Positions 16,880 to 28,022 are shown, counted from the stretch's first letter. The stretch: 64,000 bases of DNA from JAPOUP01 sp965203605 (GCA_965203605.1 OZ241902.1:3844001-3908000), one strand, 5' to 3'. Notes: generated from the letters alone by a model not told the origin. Program-made: numbers and translations.

Positions 16880-18228
16880 ACGTTTAACAGCAGGTATTCC
16901 CGTTCCCAAGGCGAGATGACCTGCAGGAAACCCTGGTATTCCCGGTCCTTTACAGCGGCATATGTCATGCAGAATTCGTGCCCCAGCACCTCCTGCATGG
17001 CCTGATTTGCCCGAAAGAGGTCAAGCGATTCGCTGAGATGCTGGGGGATTTCAGGGGTGCTTTCGTGCGCGTCGCCCTCGAACGCTCGCCGCGGAGACCG
17101 GCCTTCAGCAAGACCTAGGTAACCACACCCGAGGGAGGCTGCGAGTCCGAGATAGGGATTGCAGTCCATCCCGGCCAGGCGGTTTTCCACCCGTCGGCTC
17201 TCCGGCGCACTCACCGGCACGCGGATTCCCGTCGTGCGGTTGTCAATTCCCCATTCGAGATTAATTGGCGCCGCATGGCCGGGCACATAGCGTCGATAAC
17301 TGTTCACATACGGTGCCAGAACAGCGATGACCGAAGGAAGGTGGGTCTGCAGGCCCGAAATGAAGTGCAGGAAGGCGGGTGTCGAGTGACCGTCGCGGTC
17401 CGAGAAGATGTTCCGGTGAGTGCTCGCGTCCAGTACGGAATGGTGGATATGCATTGCCGAGCCGGGCTCGTCCTGGATCGGCTTGGCCATGAAGGTGGCG
17501 AAGCAGTCGCGCCGATGCGCGGCCTCTCGGATGAGTCGCTTGAAGTAAAAGATCTCATCCGCAAGTCGCACGGGATCGCCATGGCGCAGGTTGATCTCGA
17601 TCTGGCCGGCGCCGCCTTCCTGGAGAATGCCATCGATCTCGAAGCCCTGCGCTTCGGCAAAGTCATAGATGTCATCGATTATTGGACCGTATTCATCGAC
17701 GGCACTCATCGAATAGGCTTGCCGTGCGGCCGCACGTCGACCTGAACGACCCAACGGCGGTTCGATCGGCTGACCTGGATCTGTGTTTCGAGAGACCAGG
17801 TAGAATTCCATTTCGGGGGCCGCAATCGGAACCCAGCCCCTCTCCATGTAGAGGTTCACAACCCGTTTCAGCACATTGCGGGGGGATACCGGAACCGGAA
17901 CTCCGTTCTGGTCCTCTATATCGTGGATGATCTGAAGCGTTCGGTCGAAGGCCCAGGGCGCGGCTGTGGCCGTCGAAAGGTCGGGCCTTAGAACCATGTC
18001 CGGCTCGGTTCCGTTCCTGTTGGTCTCAACCCAATCACCGGTGATTGTCTGAAGAAAGATTGAATCAGGGAGGTGGAAGTGGCTCTGGGTTGCAAATTTG
18101 CTCGCTGGCATCGCCTTGCCGCGGGCTATGCCGGCCAGATCCGCCACCACGCATTCAACCTCGCTCAGTCGGTGTCCCTCAACGTAGGTTCTGGCACTCT
18201 CGGGAAGGTCTCGGATCCAATCATGCAT
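16876..18228 (-). CDS. puuA: glutamine synthetase-family gamma-glutamylpolyamine ligase
   Basis: 450 residues, of the usual length for type III-like glutamine synthetase relatives that attach glutamate to amines. Active-site segments are all present: PEMEFYLVSR, LQEGGAGQIEINLRHGDP, MAKPIQDEPGSAMHIHHS, NLEWGIDNRTTGIRVP and ENRLAGMDCNPYLGLAA. The start at 18228 (MHDWIRDLPESARTYV) overlaps the amidotransferase stop by 8 bp. Operon position between an amidotransferase and a PuuB-like oxidase indicates polyamine or ethanolamine-type amine breakdown via gamma-glutamylation, not nitrogen assimilation. The exact substrate is inferred. Confidence 0.8.
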   Translation of the reverse strand: MHDWIRDLPESARTYVEGHRLSEVECVVADLAGIARGKAMPASKFATQSHFHLPDSIFLQTITGDWVETNRNGTEPDMVLRPDLSTATAAPWAFDRTLQIIHDIEDQNGVPVPVSPRNVLKRVVNLYMERGWVPIAAPEMEFYLVSRNTDPGQPIEPPLGRSGRRAAARQAYSMSAVDEYGPIIDDIYDFAEAQGFEIDGILQEGGAGQIEINLRHGDPVRLADEIFYFKRLIREAAHRRDCFATFMAKPIQDEPGSAMHIHHSVLDASTHRNIFSDRDGHSTPAFLHFISGLQTHLPSVIAVLAPYVNSYRRYVPGHAAPINLEWGIDNRTTGIRVPVSAPESRRVENRLAGMDCNPYLGLAASLGCGYLGLAEGRSPRRAFEGDAHESTPEIPQHLSESLDLFRANQAMQEVLGHEFCMTYAAVKDREYQGFLQVISPWEREYLLLNV

Positions 18229-18913
18229 TGGTGTTTCCGGACATGATGAAGAACTCGCGAATCCGATCGGCCAGGACTGAGGAGTCAACTGGTTGGTCAA
18301 GTCTCCCCAATGCTTCGTCCAGCAGGTCGTCGGGTACGGTTCCCCTGCCCCTCACGGCAATGAGGTCCTTCAGGAAATCGCTACGAAACTCCGGGTGCGC
18401 CTGGACGGTAAATGCCCGGTCGCCGTAAGCCAGTGCCGCTATCCGGCAGAACGGGTTCCGTGCAATCACCTTGGCGCCGTCGGGAACCGACACAACCTGG
18501 TCCTGATGCCATGCGTTCAGTGCCAGATGCCCATCATTTTCAAAATCATACATCTGGCGTCCCACGGACCATCCTCCCAGGAATTTTTCCACCTTCCCCC
18601 CTAGCGCCTGTGCGACAATCTGATGGCCGAAGCAAATTCCAACCGTTGGCAATCGTGCGTTCAATGTCGCACGGATCAGTTCCTCCAACGGTTGGATCCA
18701 GGGATGATCCTCATACGCCCCGTGCCTTGATCCGGTGATCAGCCAGCCGTCAGCTTCTTCCGGCCGTTCGGGAAAGACCATGTCCACAACCGGATAGCAG
18801 GAGAAGGTGAAACCGTATCCGCCGAGAAACGACTCGAACATCGAGTCGTAGTCGCCGTAATCCGGAGTTAGCGCGTCAGCCACATGGCCAGCGAGCAGGA
18901 TGCCGATACGCAT
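18221..18913 (-). CDS. class I glutamine amidotransferase (PuuD-like role)
   Basis: 230 residues. The GATase fold is clear: GWLITGSRHGAYED, the nucleophile elbow PTVGICFGHQIVAQALGG (Cys) and the His/Glu pair in FTVQAHPEFRSDF. In amine-catabolic operons such enzymes hydrolyse the gamma-glutamyl product and recover glutamate; that role here follows from position next to puuA and puuB, not from sequence. The fold is closer to the GMP-synthase-like amidotransferases than to E. coli PuuD itself. The start ATG at 18913 has 91 bp to the permease gene upstream in the operon. Confidence 0.75.
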   Translation of the reverse strand: MRIGILLAGHVADALTPDYGDYDSMFESFLGGYGFTFSCYPVVDMVFPERPEEADGWLITGSRHGAYEDHPWIQPLEELIRATLNARLPTVGICFGHQIVAQALGGKVEKFLGGWSVGRQMYDFENDGHLALNAWHQDQVVSVPDGAKVIARNPFCRIAALAYGDRAFTVQAHPEFRSDFLKDLIAVRGRGTVPDDLLDEALGRLDQPVDSSVLADRIREFFIMSGNTNA

Positions 18914-19004
18914 GCAAAGTCCATTCGCTTCGTTTTCCGGAGCCTAATGGCGGTTTTCGCAACCGGCAAGAGAGCCACGTCCTTTGCCCACAGTCGAAAC
19001 CCTT

Positions 19005-19808
19005 TCAGCGAATCAGGTTCGGTCGCAGCCGAAGCCTGGCACGCCGTTCCTGCGGTAGGTGACGGTTGAGGTGGCGGTTGACAAATCCGAATCCCGCGAT
19101 CACCACCAGCGTCAGCAGTATGAAGTAGAATGCCACAATCGGGTAGGGAATGAACGGGTTGAACGTCTTGTCGGCAAAGTAATTCGCGTAGTAGAGTGCG
19201 TCTCCCTGTTGCTTCCAGGTCGGGAATCCCGAGAAAAAAACGAGAGTTGTGGCGTGAAACAGGAAGATCGCTTCATTGGTGTAGGCAGGCCAGGCGAGTC
19301 GCATGGCGGTAGGCCAGATAACCTTTCGGAAACGCTTCCATCCAGTGAAACCATAGGCGTCCGCGGCCTCAACCTCCCCACGTGGCACGGCCCGCAAAGC
19401 ACCAAGGAAGATCTCGCCCGAGTAGGCCGCCGTGTTCAGCACCAGGACAATCAATGCGCCTGCCTGGGCCGAAGTTAGCCATGGCAGGTATCCCGCCTGC
19501 TTGACACGTAGGAAAATGAAGTAGGCAAGGAAAAACTGGATGAACAGGGGAGACCCGCGAAACACGAGAATGAACCACTCAGCAGGCTTGCGGAACCACG
19601 GATTTGGTGAGGCCTTGGCAAGTGCCGCCGCGTTGGCAATGAAGAACCCGACGGCAAATGCAAGTACTCCGAAATAGACGTTCCAGATCAGGCCCGAGCC
19701 AATTAGAGTGAACTGCTGGCATATCGTGAAGTCTTCCCTCGGTAGCAGTCGCTCGCCGATGCCGACCGCCCTAAGCCCATAGGCCTGTATCGTCTCCCAG
19801 CAGGTCAT
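19005..19808 (-). CDS. polar amino acid/polyamine ABC transporter permease (HisM type)
   Basis: 267 residues with about five membrane segments, for example VYFGVLAFAVGFFIANAAAL and GALIVLVLNTAAYSGEIFLG. The EAA loop that contacts the ATPase reads RAVPRGEVEAADAYGFTGW. The start ATG 19808 overlaps the stop of the companion permease (ATGA). It belongs to the operon encoding the ATPase (26.5-27.2 kb), binding protein (broken) and amine-degrading enzymes. Sequence intact. Confidence 0.8.
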   Translation of the reverse strand: MTCWETIQAYGLRAVGIGERLLPREDFTICQQFTLIGSGLIWNVYFGVLAFAVGFFIANAAALAKASPNPWFRKPAEWFILVFRGSPLFIQFFLAYFIFLRVKQAGYLPWLTSAQAGALIVLVLNTAAYSGEIFLGALRAVPRGEVEAADAYGFTGWKRFRKVIWPTAMRLAWPAYTNEAIFLFHATTLVFFSGFPTWKQQGDALYYANYFADKTFNPFIPYPIVAFYFILLTLVVIAGFGFVNRHLNRHLPQERRARLRLRPNLIR

Positions 19809-20671
19809 GCCGGCGTTCCAGCCATTGCCTGCCCGTGGGAGAGTCTATTCGTGATCCGATTGAGAGCGATTTCCGATACCTTTGTGAAAGCGAGGTAGAA
19901 GACAAGCAGGCCGAGGAAATACCAAAGCCTCCAGTCGCCATGCGGATAATCCGAGAATCTCGCCTGCTTTGTGCCACCGAGTTCACGGGCCCAGTAGACG
20001 ATATCCTCCACTCCAAGAAGGAACAGAAGGGGGGTGGCCTTGATCAGGATCATCCAGAGATTGCCGAGGCCAGGCAGTGCATAGATCCACATTTGTGGGA
20101 CAAGAACGCGCCGGAAAACCTGACCACGGGTCATGCCGTATGATTCTGCGGTCTCAAGCTGACCACGGGGTACTGCGGTCATCGCACCATAGAGAACGTT
20201 CGCGGCGAATGCTCCGAAGACAATCGCAAAGGTAAGTACCGCGAGGAAGAATCCGTACACCTCATGTACCCACTGCGGTGCGTTGCCCAAAGGCAGCTTC
20301 GCCTGGGGGCAGACAACGAAGTCATTGCCCTGCCAAATCGCTTCGGTCCAGCCGGGGCAGAGCGCCTTGTGACGCAACAGTTCGAAGGCCTGATCGAGCG
20401 CAATGACAAAGAACAGGAAAAATGCTATGTCCGGCACACCGCGCACTACGGAAATGTAAGCCCTTCCGAACCACCTAAGTGGCAGAAAGCCGCTGCGTGC
20501 CGCCGTCGCGCCCCCGAATCCGAGCAACAATGCCGCCGGCGCGGTAATGGCCAGCAATGCGAATACCGTCAGTAATGACCAATACAGCCCTAGGTGCTTA
20601 CCTGTAGTAAGATAGCATGCCAGCCAGGTAAGCCCCGCAATGGCTTCTGGATCAGAGCAGAAACTGAATAT
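19805..20671 (-). CDS. polar amino acid/polyamine ABC transporter permease (HisQ type), start codon apparently lost
   Basis: The body is intact, with membrane segments and the EAA loop TAVPRGQLETAESYGMTRGQ. Homologue-like coding sequence extends upstream of any ATG/GTG/TTG: FSFCSDPEAIAGLTWLACYL, then TTGKHLGLYWSLLTVFALLA. The expected start position holds ATA (20669-20671), 9 bp after a GAGGA ribosome site. The first usable codon is TTG at 20557, which would delete most of the first membrane helix. Either ATA is used weakly or the gene has lost its start by a G-to-A change. The stop overlaps the next permease start. Confidence 0.65.
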   Translation of the reverse strand: MFSFCSDPEAIAGLTWLACYLTTGKHLGLYWSLLTVFALLAITAPAALLLGFGGATAARSGFLPLRWFGRAYISVVRGVPDIAFFLFFVIALDQAFELLRHKALCPGWTEAIWQGNDFVVCPQAKLPLGNAPQWVHEVYGFFLAVLTFAIVFGAFAANVLYGAMTAVPRGQLETAESYGMTRGQVFRRVLVPQMWIYALPGLGNLWMILIKATPLLFLLGVEDIVYWARELGGTKQARFSDYPHGDWRLWYFLGLLVFYLAFTKVSEIALNRITNRLSHGQAMAGTPA

Positions 20672-20795
20672 GGCTTGGATTCCTCAGGATGGTTCCGGAC
20701 CCGCCGGAGCAGGTCGCGGAATGATTTGTCGACTCACTGCGGTTTCGGCCCATGAAATGAGTCGGGTTCGCAGGAGAGTTCCAGCCGAGCTGACC

Positions 20796-21094
20796 CTAAA
20801 AGGTCTCGCCAATCCCCCATTTCTCGATCAGCGCGTTCAGCGAGCCGTCGTCCTTCATGGATTGGATCGCCATGTTGAACCGCTCTTTCAGTTCACCGTC
20901 CGATTCACGGAGTCCCATTCCGACTCCGCCGCCGATCAGTTCCTTCTGATCAAGCAGCATTAGGTCCGGATCGTCTTCTGCGAACGGCATTAGATAGGAA
21001 TTGTCGGCGAGCACCGCATCTGCCTCGCCGTTCTTGACGGCGGCGACCGTCTCCTCAGGAGTTGCGAATTCCACAAGAGCCCAAACCGTCGCGG
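20796..21094 (-). pseudogene. amino acid/polyamine ABC transporter substrate-binding protein, only the C-terminal third left
   Basis: The piece reads EFATPEETVAAVKNGEADAV, LADNSYLMPFAEDDPDLMLL and ends IQSMKDDGSLNALIEKWGIG, the closing part of a family-3 periplasmic binding protein (SBP_bac_3). The rest is removed where the first IS110 copy begins. The missing N-terminal two thirds, with the signal peptide, is not present on the far side of the IS array; there the ATPase gene is cut instead. A deletion therefore accompanied the insertion. About 98 bp of this gene (20997-21094) are also repeated before copies 2 and 3 of the IS. Confidence 0.8.
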
Positions 21095-21354
21095 GGCGGC
21101 GGCGCTGTCGCGAAAGTAAAACGGGAGGGTTGCCCCTCCGCCGCCGCTGGTGTCAACTCGGTGGTGGTCGGGGCAGTCGAGGCCCGTAGTACTTTGGCGT
21201 GCACGTCACCCGTATAAGAGCCTGGCCCGAACCGTGACCGGCGTCTGTCACTGATGGTGCGGGGGTCTCCCCGTGACCTCGTTCAAGAGATTGGGAATGC
21301 GCCGTGGTTCCTCCCCGAACCTGATGGAGCGAGATGGCCGGAGGAGGGAATGAC
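21095..21354 (+). ncRNA. candidate IS110 bridge RNA region (also at 22936-23195 and 24789-25048)
   Basis: Known IS110-group elements transcribe a structured bridge RNA from the left non-coding end. This 260-bp leader is identical in all three copies and contains stem-forming pairs such as GGGAGGGTTGCCCCTCC and CGGGGGTCTCCCCG. Position and structure fit, but the guide loops cannot be assigned by eye. Confidence 0.35.
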
Positions 21355-22800
21355 ATGCCACGCAAGCGGAAGGGAAAGGGAAGAGGCAGGGCCGGAGGGC
21401 TGGAGATCGTGACCCGGGACTGCGCCGGGATCGATATCGGCAAGGACACACACTATGTCGCGGTCGATGCGGACCGGTTCGCGGAGCCGGTGCGGTCGTT
21501 CGGGGCCTTCACGCCGGACCTTGAGGAGATGGCGGATTGGCTGTCGTCCTGCGGGGTCGGGAAGGTGGCGATGGAGTCGACCTCGGTGTACTGGATCCCG
21601 GTCTTCGAGGTCCTGGACCGGGCCGGCTTCGAGGTGATGCTGGTGCCGCCACGGATGACGAAGCAGATCTCGGGGCGCAAGAGCGACGTCCTGGACTGCC
21701 AGTGGATCCGGCAGCTCCTGTCGTACGGGCTCCTGCGGGGGGCCTTCCGTCCCGGCGATGACGTCTGCCCGCTGCGTTCGTACGTGCGTCAGGCGAAGCG
21801 GCTGACCGAGGACCGCTCGCGCTGTGTCCTGCACATGCAGAAGGCGCTGACGGAGATGAACGTGCGCCTCGACTCGGTGATCAGCGACATCACCGGCGCC
21901 ACCGGCCTGAGGATCCTGCGGGCGATCGTCGACGGCGAGCGCAGCCCGGCGCGGCTGGCGGCGCTCCGCAACCGGCGGATAAGGGCGGGCGGGGAGAGGA
22001 TCGCCGACGCGCTTCAGGGCACCTGGCGCGACGAGCACCTGTTCGCGCTGGAGCAGGCGCTGGAGCGCTTCGATTTCCTCACGCAGCAGATCGGGACCTG
22101 CGGGGCGCGGATCGCGGAGGCGATCGACGGCCTGACGCCGCAGGGGGGTGACGGAGGGTCGGATGGCGGTCCGGCGGATGCGGCCGGGGACGCCCCGGAC
22201 CCCGTTCGCGCCGCACCGAAGGCCCGTCGGGGCGCCGCTGGCGGACGGAAAGCGGGGGACAGGGCGATGGCGCAGGCGCTGCGCGGGATGATGGGCGTCG
22301 ACCTCACCGCCATCCCCACCATCGGGGTGGGCACGGCCCTCACCATCGCGGCGGAGGTCGGCCCGGACATGTCGGCCTTCCCCTCGGCGCAGCACTTCAG
22401 CTCCTGGCTGGGGCTGGCGCCGGGAACCCGGATCAGCGGCGGAAAGTCCCTGCCGGGGCGCCCGCCCAAGGTCGTCAACAGGGTCGCGCAGGCCCTGCGC
22501 ATGGCCGCCATGTCCGCCCGCAGGAGCCAGACGTTCATCGGCGCCCGGCACCGCGCCCGCCTCGCCCGGAAGGACGCGCCGGTGGCGGTCACCGCGACCG
22601 CCCGCGAACTTGCCTGCCTCGTGTACACACTCGTCACGAACGGGGAGGAATACGTGGAGCGCGGGATGGATGCCTACGAGCGCCGCCGCGTCAACCGAAC
22701 CGTCACGAACCTCGGCCGACGGGCCAGACAGCTCGGCTACCAGCTCGTCAGGATCCCCGAAAGCCCGGAATCCGGAAATACCCTGGAATCAGTGGGTTAG
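21355..22800 (+). CDS. IS110-family transposase, copy 1
   Basis: 481 residues from ATG 21355, which sits 6 bp behind GGAGGAGGG; an in-frame ATG at 21334 lies before that ribosome site. The N-terminal RuvC-like DEDD domain shows CAGIDIGKDTHYVAV (Asp), VAMESTSVYWIPVFEVL (Glu) and ISGRKSDVLDCQWIRQLLS (Asp, Asp). A helical linker follows, then a low-complexity insert rich in G/D/A (about residues 260-310). The C-terminal transposase_20 domain is IPTIGVGTALTIAAE, then FSSWLGLAPGTRISGGKSLP with the conserved serine region. The enzyme recombines DNA guided by its bridge RNA. The sequence is intact and probably functional. Confidence 0.85.
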   Translation: MPRKRKGKGRGRAGGLEIVTRDCAGIDIGKDTHYVAVDADRFAEPVRSFGAFTPDLEEMADWLSSCGVGKVAMESTSVYWIPVFEVLDRAGFEVMLVPPRMTKQISGRKSDVLDCQWIRQLLSYGLLRGAFRPGDDVCPLRSYVRQAKRLTEDRSRCVLHMQKALTEMNVRLDSVISDITGATGLRILRAIVDGERSPARLAALRNRRIRAGGERIADALQGTWRDEHLFALEQALERFDFLTQQIGTCGARIAEAIDGLTPQGGDGGSDGGPADAAGDAPDPVRAAPKARRGAAGGRKAGDRAMAQALRGMMGVDLTAIPTIGVGTALTIAAEVGPDMSAFPSAQHFSSWLGLAPGTRISGGKSLPGRPPKVVNRVAQALRMAAMSARRSQTFIGARHRARLARKDAPVAVTATARELACLVYTLVTNGEEYVERGMDAYERRRVNRTVTNLGRRARQLGYQLVRIPESPESGNTLESVG

Positions 22801-22814
22801 GGATGTTTTACTCA

Positions 22815-22838
22815 AGAGAGAGAGAGAGAGAGAGAGAG
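22815..22838. repeat. (AG)12 microsatellite at the first array junction
   Basis: Twelve AG units join the right end of IS110 copy 1 (TTTTACTCA) to the duplicated binding-protein fragment (GAATTGTCGG). The corresponding original site after copy 3 has two units. Confidence 0.95.
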
Positions 22839-22935
22839 GAATTGTCGGCGAGCACCGCATCTGCCTCGCCGTTCTTGACGGCGGCGACCGTCTCCTCAGG
22901 AGTTGCGAATTCCACAAGAGCCCAAACCGTCGCGG

Positions 22936-24694
<1,759 letters not shown>

Positions 24695-24788
24695 TTGTCG
24701 GCGAGCACCGCATCTGCCTCGCCGTTCTTGACGGCGGCGACCGTCTCCTCAGGAGTTGCGAATTCCACAAGAGCCCAAACCGTCGCGG

Positions 24789-26508
24789 GGCGGCGGCGCT
24801 GTCGCGAAAGTAAAACGGGAGGGTTGCCCCTCCGCCGCCGCTGGTGTCAACTCGGTGGTGGTCGGGGCAGTCGAGGCCCGTAGTACTTTGGCGTGCACGT
24901 CACCCGTATAAGAGCCTGGCCCGAACCGTGACCGGCGTCTGTCACTGATGGTGCGGGGGTCTCCCCGTGACCTCGTTCAAGAGATTGGGAATGCGCCGTG
25001 GTTCCTCCCCGAACCTGATGGAGCGAGATGGCCGGAGGAGGGAATGACATGCCACGCAAGCGGAAGGGAAAGGGAAGAGGCAGGGCCGGAGGGCTGGAGA
25101 TCGTGACCCGGGACTGCGCCGGGATCGATATCGGCAAGGACACACACTATGTCGCGGTCGATGCGGACCGGTTCGCGGAGCCGGTGCGGTCGTTCGGGGC
25201 CTTCACGCCGGACCTTGAGGAGATGGCGGATTGGCTGTCGTCCTGCGGGGTCGGGAAGGTGGCGATGGAGTCGACCTCGGTGTACTGGATCCCGGTCTTC
25301 GAGGTCCTGGACCGGGCCGGCTTCGAGGTGATGCTGGTGCCGCCACGGATGACGAAGCAGATCTCGGGGCGCAAGAGCGACGTCCTGGACTGCCAGTGGA
25401 TCCGGCAGCTCCTGTCGTACGGGCTCCTGCGGGGGGCCTTCCGTCCCGGCGATGACGTCTGCCCGCTGCGTTCGTACGTGCGTCAGGCGAAGCGGCTGAC
25501 CGAGGACCGCTCGCGCTGTGTCCTGCACATGCAGAAGGCGCTGACGGAGATGAACGTGCGCCTCGACTCGGTGATCAGCGACATCACCGGCGCCACCGGC
25601 CTGAGGATCCTGCGGGCGATCGTCGACGGCGAGCGCAGCCCGGCGCGGCTGGCGGCGCTCCGCAACCGGCGGATAAGGGCGGGCGGGGAGAGGATCGCCG
25701 ACGCGCTTCAGGGCACCTGGCGCGACGAGCACCTGTTCGCGCTGGAGCAGGCGCTGGAGCGCTTCGATTTCCTCACGCAGCAGATCGGGACCTGCGGGGC
25801 GCGGATCGCGGAGGCGATCGACGGCCTGACGCCGCAGGGGGGTGACGGAGGGTCGGATGGCGGTCCGGCGGATGCGGCCGGGGACGCCCCGGACCCCGTT
25901 CGCGCCGCACCGAAGGCCCGTCGGGGCGCCGCTGGCGGACGGAAAGCGGGGGACAGGGCGATGGCGCAGGCGCTGCGCGGGATGATGGGCGTCGACCTCA
26001 CCGCCATCCCCACCATCGGGGTGGGCACGGCCCTCACCATCGCGGCGGAGGTCGGCCCGGACATGTCGGCCTTCCCCTCGGCGCAGCACTTCAGCTCCTG
26101 GCTGGGGCTGGCGCCGGGAACCCGGATCAGCGGCGGAAAGTCCCTGCCGGGGCGCCCGCCCAAGGTCGTCAACAGGGTCGCGCAGGCCCTGCGCATGGCC
26201 GCCATGTCCGCCCGCAGGAGCCAGACGTTCATCGGCGCCCGGCACCGCGCCCGCCTCGCCCGGAAGGACGCGCCGGTGGCGGTCACCGCGACCGCCCGCG
26301 AACTTGCCTGCCTCGTGTACACACTCGTCACGAACGGGGAGGAATACGTGGAGCGCGGGATGGATGCCTACGAGCGCCGCCGCGTCAACCGAACCGTCAC
26401 GAACCTCGGCCGACGGGCCAGACAGCTCGGCTACCAGCTCGTCAGGATCCCCGAAAGCCCGGAATCCGGAAATACCCTGGAATCAGTGGGTTAGGGATGT
26501 TTTACTCA
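24789..26508 (+). mobile_element. IS110-family element, copy 3
   Basis: Same sequence as copies 1 and 2. Its right end is followed directly by AGAGGACATGG of the ABC ATPase gene, so this copy marks the ATPase-side edge of the insertion. Confidence 0.75.
25049..26494 (+). CDS. IS110-family transposase, copy 3
   Basis: Identical in translation to copies 1 and 2. The stop TAG at 26492-26494 is 14 bp before the element end. Confidence 0.85.
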   Translation: MPRKRKGKGRGRAGGLEIVTRDCAGIDIGKDTHYVAVDADRFAEPVRSFGAFTPDLEEMADWLSSCGVGKVAMESTSVYWIPVFEVLDRAGFEVMLVPPRMTKQISGRKSDVLDCQWIRQLLSYGLLRGAFRPGDDVCPLRSYVRQAKRLTEDRSRCVLHMQKALTEMNVRLDSVISDITGATGLRILRAIVDGERSPARLAALRNRRIRAGGERIADALQGTWRDEHLFALEQALERFDFLTQQIGTCGARIAEAIDGLTPQGGDGGSDGGPADAAGDAPDPVRAAPKARRGAAGGRKAGDRAMAQALRGMMGVDLTAIPTIGVGTALTIAAEVGPDMSAFPSAQHFSSWLGLAPGTRISGGKSLPGRPPKVVNRVAQALRMAAMSARRSQTFIGARHRARLARKDAPVAVTATARELACLVYTLVTNGEEYVERGMDAYERRRVNRTVTNLGRRARQLGYQLVRIPESPESGNTLESVG

Positions 26509-27181
26509 AGAGGACATGGTCCGAGACATCGTTGGCCATGGCCATGTCGTGGGTAACGAGCAGCATTGTGCGACCCTCATCCGCCAGTTCCTTGATGACC
26601 TTGACGACCTCCTGCTCCAGTTCTGGATCCAATGCGCTCGTAGGCTCGTCGAACAGCAATGCCCTGGGCTCCATACAAAGTGCGCGGGCGATCGCGGCTC
26701 GCTGCTGCTGTCCACCAGAAAGCTGCAATGGGTAGGCATCGCACTTGTCACCGATCCCCACCTTTTCGAGATAGCCGCGCGCCGCGCGTTCGACGTCGTG
26801 CCTTGCGCGGCCGAGAACGGTTACGGGCGCCTCCATGACGTTCTGAAGGATTGTCATGTGGGACCAGAGATTGAACTGCTGGAAAACCATGCTGAGGTTC
26901 GTTCGGATGCGCGTGACCTGTGACCGATCGGCCGGTTGCCGCCCCTGACCACCTCCTTTCCACCGGATCGGTTCACCTTCAAACAGAATCTCGCCCTGCT
27001 GGCTGTGCTCCAGAAGATTCGCGCAGCGCAGGAGCGTCGATTTCCCTGAGCCCGACGATCCGATCAGGGAAATCACCTGCCCTTTCATCGCGCGCATGCC
27101 GACGCCCTTGAGAACCTCCAGGGAACCGAAGCTCTTGTGGAGATCACGGATTTCGATAACGGGCGAAGTTGGATCTGTCAC
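26483..27181 (-). pseudogene. polar amino acid/polyamine ABC transporter ATP-binding protein, C-terminus cut by IS110
   Basis: All nucleotide-binding motifs are present: Walker A ISLIGSSGSGKSTLLRC, Q-loop VFQQFNLW, signature LSGGQQQRAAIARAL, Walker B ALLFDEPTSALDPE and the H-loop THDM. Homology ends at NDVSDHVL; the last residues (LSKTSLTH) come from the IS. Only about 25-30 C-terminal residues are lost, so some activity might remain, but the substrate-binding protein encoded next in the operon is destroyed. It is the first recognisable transporter gene of the minus-strand amine operon. Confidence 0.8.
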
Positions 27182-27275
27182 TAGCCTGTTCGCTGAGTAG
27201 TTGATTCTGGCCGATTAGCGGGAGATTCATCGGGAATTGCAATGGTGGATTTCCGATCGCGGATTGAAAATCCAT

Positions 27276-28022
27276 CTAATTCCTGATCGGCGGTTCCGTA
27301 ACTTCGAGATAGCGCTGAGGGGAAGTCCGGATGATTCCGTTGAGACTCAGGTTGAGTTGGTCGTCGCTGCGCAGTACGGCAACTGCGTCCCTAAGCCCCT
27401 GATAGATAAGGTCACTGTCAGTTCCCACGGCGGAAATATAGGGTAGAGCGGGTGTAGGCTTGGTGTGTGCCAACACCCGAAGAGTCGCGGCATGGGCGTC
27501 CCAGCGCTTGATCATCCTCCAGGTCACGGCATCGAGCGCGGTCAGGTCGGCGCGTCCTTCGGCTAGGGCTCGGGATGAGGCAAGATGCGACCCTGTGAAC
27601 AGGGTCTTCCCGAATCCGATCGCATTTTCCGCGGCCCAATCCATGGGCGCGGCCCATCCACTCTGGGAAAATCTGTCGTTCACGGCGAGGCAGGCACCTT
27701 CGAACTCCGCAGGGGTCGAACGCCGGTCATCCATCCGGACAACGATTTCGCTGAAATAGAACCCGGGTTCGCAGGGCAGGTCGTGTATCGGCGTTGCGAC
27801 AAGCTGTACTGCGCCATGCAGTCGGGCACGATAAGGCAATCCGCAGGTCTGGGCAAGCACGAGGTCTGGGCGACGCCATAGCGACCATAGGTCGATGTCG
27901 CGGTCCAGTCGCTCGGGGGCGGCGATGCCTTGGTCCGCCAGCGCTTCCCTTGTCTGGTCCCAAAGCCGATCGTTCGCTTCGAACGTCTCAGGCCGGTCAT
28001 ACATCGGAAGGCCTGCGATCAT
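27276..28022 (-). CDS. PhnD-like substrate-binding-fold protein without signal peptide
   Basis: 248 residues. It starts GLPMYDRPETFEANDRLWD and contains WRRPDLVLAQTCGLPYRARL, YFSEIVVRMDD and the closing TGSHLASSRALAEGRADLTA with LDAVTWRMIKRW, the pattern of phosphonate/phosphate-type binding proteins (PhnD/SsuA/transferrin clan). There is no N-terminal signal sequence, so it may act in the cytoplasm, unlike classical transport proteins. Start ATG 28022 overlaps the TerB stop (ATGA). The ligand is unknown. In related genomes the same TerB-PhnD-like pair precedes amine ABC transporters. Confidence 0.7.
   Translation of the reverse strand: MIAGLPMYDRPETFEANDRLWDQTREALADQGIAAPERLDRDIDLWSLWRRPDLVLAQTCGLPYRARLHGAVQLVATPIHDLPCEPGFYFSEIVVRMDDRRSTPAEFEGACLAVNDRFSQSGWAAPMDWAAENAIGFGKTLFTGSHLASSRALAEGRADLTALDAVTWRMIKRWDAHAATLRVLAHTKPTPALPYISAVGTDSDLIYQGLRDAVAVLRSDDQLNLSLNGIIRTSPQRYLEVTEPPIRN

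Larger units (their letters stand above)
21095..22814 (+). mobile_element. IS110-family element, copy 1
   Basis: The left boundary is near 21080-21100, where binding-protein similarity stops, and the right end is at about 22814 (GGGATGTTTTACTCA). There are no long inverted repeats and no target duplication, as usual for IS110. About 250 bp of non-coding DNA precede the transposase, the place where IS110-group elements encode their bridge RNA. Confidence 0.75.

Noticed and set aside
21283..22551. Long minus-strand open frame opposite the IS110 transposase (and in copies 2 and 3)
   Set aside because: Antisense shadow caused by high GC; Arg/Pro/His-rich with no family similarity, while the plus strand encodes a clear transposase.
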